64,000 nucleotides of DNA from Acidovorax sp. sif1233 (GTDB taxonomy: Bacteria; Pseudomonadota; Gammaproteobacteria; Burkholderiales; Burkholderiaceae_C). A model generated the notes under the pieces. The model searched no databases, was not told the origin of the DNA, and was given only the letters and a program-made list of their open reading frames with translations. Both the position numbers and the translations under genes were made by a program. Positions 60,745 through 64,000 of the stretch are shown here, piece by piece. The first letter of the stretch is position 1; every line of letters begins with the position of its first letter. The stretch covers positions 1-64,000 of the forward strand of contig NZ_JAHUWZ010000004.1 in the NCBI RefSeq assembly GCF_019218755.1, given 5' to 3'.

Positions 60745-61257
60745 CTACTTGCCGCCCTTGAACTCCGGCGCCTCCAGGTCGGCCCCCGTCTGGGTGCGCA
60801 GCACGAACTGGTCGGGCCCATGGACCACGGTGAACACCTTGGCCTGGTTGGGTGCCTCCAGGTAGCGCCAGTCGGCATGGGTTTCCCGCTTCAGTTCGTA
60901 GGGCGTGACCTTGGCGGGCTTGCCCAGCAGGCGGCGCACCTCGTCCATGCGCATGCCGGGCACCACGCGCGCGAAGTTCTCGGGGGTGAGCACCTGGCGC
61001 AGCGCCGTCATGCGGCCGTCGGCGCCGATGGTGATCATGTAGTTGACCTGGCCGGCGGGCTGGCGGTTGTATTCGAACGTGCGCGCGCCGCCGGGCTCGT
61101 CCCACACGTTCTCGGGGACGCCGAAGCGGTCGCGCACGTCGGCCTCGGTGGAGACGCCCTCCTTGAGTTCGCTGATGCGTTGCGGGTCGCAGGCGGCAAG
61201 CGCCAGCAACGAAAAAGTGGCGGCCGCCAGGGCGGCGGCGCGATATATCAAGGGCAT
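60745..61257 (-). CDS. SmpA/OmlA (BamE-like) lipoprotein
   Basis: This 170-residue lipoprotein has a signal peptide with lipobox LALAACDP (Cys near 23). Two BamE-like motifs follow: RISELKEGVSTEADVRDRFGVPENVWDEPGGARTFEY and a degenerate second copy, RVVPGMRMDEVRRLLGKPAKVTPYELKRETHADWRYL. True BamE is shorter (about 110 residues) with one such unit, so this is a paralogous OmlA-domain protein, possibly in outer-membrane assembly. It converges with the sulP gene. Confidence 0.85.
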   Translation of the reverse strand: MPLIYRAAALAAATFSLLALAACDPQRISELKEGVSTEADVRDRFGVPENVWDEPGGARTFEYNRQPAGQVNYMITIGADGRMTALRQVLTPENFARVVPGMRMDEVRRLLGKPAKVTPYELKRETHADWRYLEAPNQAKVFTVVHGPDQFVLRTQTGADLEAPEFKGGK

Positions 61258-61300
61258 GAGTCGGTCCCGGTAAAATCCACGGCAAAGAGGTTAACAGTCC

Positions 61301-61507
61301 ATGTCCATTTTCCGCCGCCCCGATTACCAATCCGATGCCACCCAGTTCATCAACCAGCTCAAGGCCAGCAAGCCCGAGCTGGAAAGCCAGCAGCTGGCCG
61401 GCCGCGCGCTGCTGTGGGACAAGCAGGTGGACCGCAAGATCTGGGGGGAGTACCGCGAAGCCCAGGTCGAGCAAAAGCCCTACGTCTACCAGACGAACGC
61501 CGACTGA
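61301..61507 (+). CDS. DUF3460 family protein
   Basis: This 68-residue protein starts MSIFRRPDYQSDATQFINQLK and contains the conserved KPELESQQLAGRALLWDKQ and EAQVEQKPYVYQT segments. It is a short betaproteobacterial family of unknown function. AGAGG precedes the ATG and TAAAAT near 61271 may be its -10. It is probably in an operon with scpA, though the palindromic element lies between them. Confidence 0.88.
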   Translation: MSIFRRPDYQSDATQFINQLKASKPELESQQLAGRALLWDKQVDRKIWGEYREAQVEQKPYVYQTNAD

Positions 61508-61520
61508 GCCGACCCGGGCA

Positions 61521-61581
61521 TCAAATTGGCCCCCAGCGCTTGATCAATAAGCGCTGATAGCTATATTTTCAATAGCAAATA
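61521..61581 (+). repeat. AGCGCT palindromic element, copy F
   Basis: Blocks: TTGGCCCCCAGCGCTTG, ATCAAT, AAGCGCTGATAGCTAT, ATTTTCAATAGCAAAT. It has the most symmetrical arms of the six copies. It ends 3 bp before the scpA start codon, so the scpA leader lies within the element and has no Shine-Dalgarno. Confidence 0.85.
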
Positions 61582-61584
61582 TCC

Positions 61585-62451
61585 ATGACCACCGCGCGCG
61601 TGCCCGAGGCGTCCGATGATCCGGCGGGCACGGCCGCGCTGAACGCGGGCGGCATGCCCGACGTGGTCGATCAGGTCGCGCTGGCGCGCCTGTATGGCGA
61701 GCCGCTGTTCGCCCTGCCCACGGACCTGTACATCCCGCCCGATGCGCTCGAAGTCTTCCTTGAAGCCTTCGAAGGCCCGCTCGATCTGCTGCTGTACCTG
61801 ATCCGCAAGCAGAACTTCAACATCCTCGACATCCCCATGGTGGGGGTCACCAAGCAGTACCTGGCGTATGTGGACGAGATCCGCAGCCGCAACCTGGAGC
61901 TGGCGGCCGAGTATTTGCTGATGGCGGCGATGCTGATCGAAATCAAGTCGCGCATGCTGCTGCCGCCCAAGAAGCAGGCCGAGGGCGAGGAGCCCGAAGA
62001 CCCGCGCGCCGAGCTGGTGCGCCGCCTGCTCGAATACGAACAGATGAAGATGGCCGCCGCCCGCCTGGGGCAGTTGCCGCAGTACGGGCGCGACTTCCTC
62101 AAGGCGCAGGTCTACATCGAACAAAGCCTGCAGCCGCGCTTTCCCGATGTGCACGTGGTGGAGTTGCAGGACGCCTGGCGCGACATCCTGAAACGCGCCA
62201 AGCTCGTGCAGCACCACAGGATCACGCGCGAAGAGCTGAGCGTGCGCGAATACATGAGCATGGTGCTCAAGACGCTGCAGGGCCGCCGCTTCGTGGAGTT
62301 TGAAGAACTCTTCGAGCCCGAAAAAGGCAGCACCGTGCTGGTCGTGACCTTCATCGCGCTGCTGGAGCTGGCCAAGGAGACGCTGATCGAGATCACGCAG
62401 GCCGAGGCCTTCGCACCCATCTACGTGCGCCTCGCCTATGTACCGGCATGA
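61585..62451 (+). CDS. scpA: segregation and condensation protein A
   Basis: This 288-residue kleisin of the SMC-ScpAB condensin compacts and segregates the chromosome. The N-terminal helix-turn that binds the SMC neck is FEGPLDLLLYLIRKQNFNILDIPMVGVTKQYLAY (about 60-95). The middle has LELAAEYLLMAAMLIEIKSRMLLP, and the C-terminal winged helix ends TFIALLELAKETLIEITQAEAFAPIYVRL. The ATG at 61585 follows repeat copy F directly, so ribosome recruitment must use repeat sequence or coupling to the upstream gene. A family II repeat begins 1 bp after the stop. Confidence 0.93.
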   Translation: MTTARVPEASDDPAGTAALNAGGMPDVVDQVALARLYGEPLFALPTDLYIPPDALEVFLEAFEGPLDLLLYLIRKQNFNILDIPMVGVTKQYLAYVDEIRSRNLELAAEYLLMAAMLIEIKSRMLLPPKKQAEGEEPEDPRAELVRRLLEYEQMKMAAARLGQLPQYGRDFLKAQVYIEQSLQPRFPDVHVVELQDAWRDILKRAKLVQHHRITREELSVREYMSMVLKTLQGRRFVEFEELFEPEKGSTVLVVTFIALLELAKETLIEITQAEAFAPIYVRLAYVPA

Positions 62452-62545
62452 CACCCCCTGAGCGGCTGCGCCGCTTCCCCCTCTCTCGCTGCGCGGGAGG
62501 GGGACGCCACCGGTGGCCTGGCAAAGCCGGCTCCACGGTGGCCCC
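62452..62545. repeat. dispersed repeat family II, long copy
   Basis: The repeat starts CACCCCCTGAGCGG and contains two imperfect inverted repeats: CCCCCTCTC...GGGAGGGGG, and GCCACCGG...CCACGGTGGC flanking CAAAGCCGG. It occupies most of the gap between scpA and nadB. Its first 28 bases recur inverted at 10846-10873. Confidence 0.85.
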
Positions 62546-62587
62546 GGCCGGGAGCCGCGCCCACTTCAACGGCAACTGACACCTTCC

Positions 62588-64000
62588 ATGGCATCCCACG
62601 ACTTCGACGTTCTCATCGTAGGCAGCGGCCTCGCAGGCCTCTCGGCCGCGCTGCACCTGGCCCCCACGCACCGCGTGGCCGTGATCACCAAGCGCACGCT
62701 GCAGGATGGATCGAGCGGCTGGGCCCAGGGTGGCATTGCCGCCGTGCTGGCCGATGACGACAGTTTTGCCGCCCACATCGAAGACACGCTGGTGGCCGGC
62801 GCAGGCCTGTGCGACCTGGCCACCACGCGCTTCGTGGTGGAAAACGCACCCGCATCGATCGCCTGGCTGCGCCAGCTGGGCGTTCCCTTCACGCTCGAAG
62901 GCGACCAGCTGCACCTCACGCGCGAAGGCGGCCACAGCGCGCGCCGCATTGCCCATGTGACCGACGCCACCGGCGCGGCCGTGCAGCGCACGCTGATCGA
63001 CGTGGTGCGCGCCACGCCCGGCATCACGCTGTTCGAGCAGCACACGCTGGTGGACCTGATCACCACGCGCAAGCTGGGCCTGCCCGGCCACCGGTGCCTC
63101 GGCCTGCATGCGCTGGACAGCGACACCGATGAGGTGGTGACCTTCCGTGCGCCGCAGACCATCCTGGCCACGGGCGGCGCGGGCAAGGTGTACCTGTACA
63201 CCACCAACCCCGACACCGCCACGGGCGACGGCATCGCCGCCGCGTGGCGCGCGGGCTGCCGCGTGGCGAACATGGAGTTCATCCAGTTCCACCCCACGGG
63301 GCTGTACCACCCGCACGAAAAGTCCTTCCTCATCAGCGAGGCGGTGCGCGGCGAAGGCGGCAGGCTGCTGCTACCCCCCTCGGCGGGCGGCACGCGCTTC
63401 ATGCTGGACCATGACCCGCGCGCCGAACTGGCCCCGCGCGACGTGGTGGCCCTCGCCATCGACTTCGAGATGAAGAAACACGGCCTCGATTGCGTGCACC
63501 TGGACATCTCGCACCAGAGCCCCGCGTTCTTGCAGGAACACTTTCCGAACATCCTGGCCCACTGCGCCGCGCTGGGCATCGACATCACCAAAGAGCCCAT
63601 CCCCGTGGTGCCCACGGCCCACTTCACTTGCGGCGGAGTGCTGACCGACCTGGCCGGCCGCACCGACCTGCCCGGCCTGTACGCCGTGGGCGAGGTGGCC
63701 TGCACCGGCCTGCACGGCGCCAACCGGCTGGCCAGCAACTCGCTGCTCGAATGCATGGTGTTCGCACGCGCTGCCGCCCAGGCCATTGCCACGGCCCCCA
63801 CCGCCGATCTGCCCGCCGTGCCCGCCTGGGACGACAGCCGCGTGACCGACGCCGACGAGTCCGTCGTCATCTCGCACAACTGGGACGAACTGCGCCGCTT
63901 CATGTGGGACTACGTGGGCATCGTGCGCACCAACAAGCGCCTGGAGCGCGCCGCGCACCGCATCGCCATGCTGCAGGGCGAGATCCAGGAGTTCTACGCG
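62588..64000 (+). CDS. nadB: L-aspartate oxidase, 3'-truncated by window edge
   Basis: The 471 visible residues belong to the FAD enzyme that oxidises L-aspartate to iminoaspartate, the first step of NAD synthesis. The dinucleotide motif is FDVLIVGSGLAGLSAALHLA at the N-terminus. Other family motifs are SGWAQGGIAAVL, HSARRIAHVTDATG, ATGGAGKVYLYTTNPDTATGDG, FIQFHPTGLY, RGEGGRLL and HFTCGGVLTDLAGRTDLPGLYAVGEVACTGLHGANRLASNSLLE. The last domain runs off the window. Start ATG at 62588, after ACACCTTCC. Confidence 0.95.
   Translation, partial: MASHDFDVLIVGSGLAGLSAALHLAPTHRVAVITKRTLQDGSSGWAQGGIAAVLADDDSFAAHIEDTLVAGAGLCDLATTRFVVENAPASIAWLRQLGVPFTLEGDQLHLTREGGHSARRIAHVTDATGAAVQRTLIDVVRATPGITLFEQHTLVDLITTRKLGLPGHRCLGLHALDSDTDEVVTFRAPQTILATGGAGKVYLYTTNPDTATGDGIAAAWRAGCRVANMEFIQFHPTGLYHPHEKSFLISEAVRGEGGRLLLPPSAGGTRFMLDHDPRAELAPRDVVALAIDFEMKKHGLDCVHLDISHQSPAFLQEHFPNILAHCAALGIDITKEPIPVVPTAHFTCGGVLTDLAGRTDLPGLYAVGEVACTGLHGANRLASNSLLECMVFARAAAQAIATAPTADLPAVPAWDDSRVTDADESVVISHNWDELRRFMWDYVGIVRTNKRLERAAHRIAMLQGEIQEFYA

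Noticed and set aside
1-64000. tRNA, rRNA, CRISPR, riboswitch, prophage and transposase genes
   Set aside because: No cloverleaf-type T-loop with matching stems, no regularly spaced direct repeats with unique spacers, no recognised riboswitch core and no transposase or integrase motifs were seen by eye; a covariance-model search would be decisive.

Overview
The window is high-GC DNA from a betaproteobacterium, most likely of the family Comamonadaceae (Acidovorax and relatives). The evidence is the gene content (DUF3460-scpA-nadB, DUF3305/DUF3306 formate-dehydrogenase accessory genes, Mrp) and several families of intergenic repeats that I associate with that family. It looks chromosomal. I found no rRNA, tRNA, CRISPR array, prophage or insertion-sequence transposase. 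The first gene (Smr domain) is cut at its 5' end and the last (nadB) at its 3' end.

Layout. 1-4.6 kb: a PhoPQ-like two-component system in an operon with a PepSY protein, divergent from a second PepSY protein. 4.7-15.6 kb: housekeeping and accessory genes, mostly on the minus strand: a CpdB-like nucleotidase lipoprotein, small conserved proteins, a GFA protein, RidA, LemA with an M48 protease, a truncated globin flanked by repeats, an FtsX-type permease and a membrane C13 (caspase-fold) peptidase. 15.6-31.7 kb: a large formate-oxidation locus on the minus strand. It holds fdhD, a Tat-exported FDH3-type formate dehydrogenase with its cytochrome b and accessory genes, and a two-subunit NAD-linked FDH1-type enzyme with a fused NuoE-NuoF beta subunit.

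31.9-46.3 kb: a plus-strand catabolic island. It encodes a divergent LysR regulator, a PdxA-family dehydrogenase, a rhamnonate-dehydratase-like enolase-superfamily enzyme, a DHDPS-family lyase, an SMP-30 lactonase, a cytoplasmic beta-propeller, a b561-like membrane protein, a complete carbohydrate ABC importer, a chemoreceptor with a C-terminal Cache domain and a second paralogous solute-binding protein. The gene set predicts uptake of, taxis to, and oxidation/dehydration/cleavage of a sugar acid or lactone. The substrate is not identifiable from sequence. AGG arginine codons are more frequent here than in neighbouring core genes, and the island separates a minus-strand mrp-LysR pair from the minus-strand formate genes, so it may be an insertion.

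46.5-64 kb: a LysR regulator, mrp, a membrane-anchored Mrr-like nuclease, patatin, a strictosidine-synthase-like propeller, metG, a QseBC-like two-component system, DUF2306, MipA/OmpV, YitT, SulP, an OmlA/BamE-like lipoprotein, DUF3460, scpA and nadB.

Two non-coding signals stand out. First, a palindromic element (AGCGCT arms, about 50-60 bp) occurs six times. Three copies lie inside genes, each in or near an inter-domain linker of the fused formate dehydrogenase beta subunit, its alpha subunit or MetG, and two of these are read in the same frame. Second, tandem GCTAA(C/G) hexamers with an exact 11-bp period sit exactly 10 bp upstream of similar -10 boxes in front of both DUF2306 and mipA. 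These two genes flank the QseBC-like system, so the array probably defines its local regulon.
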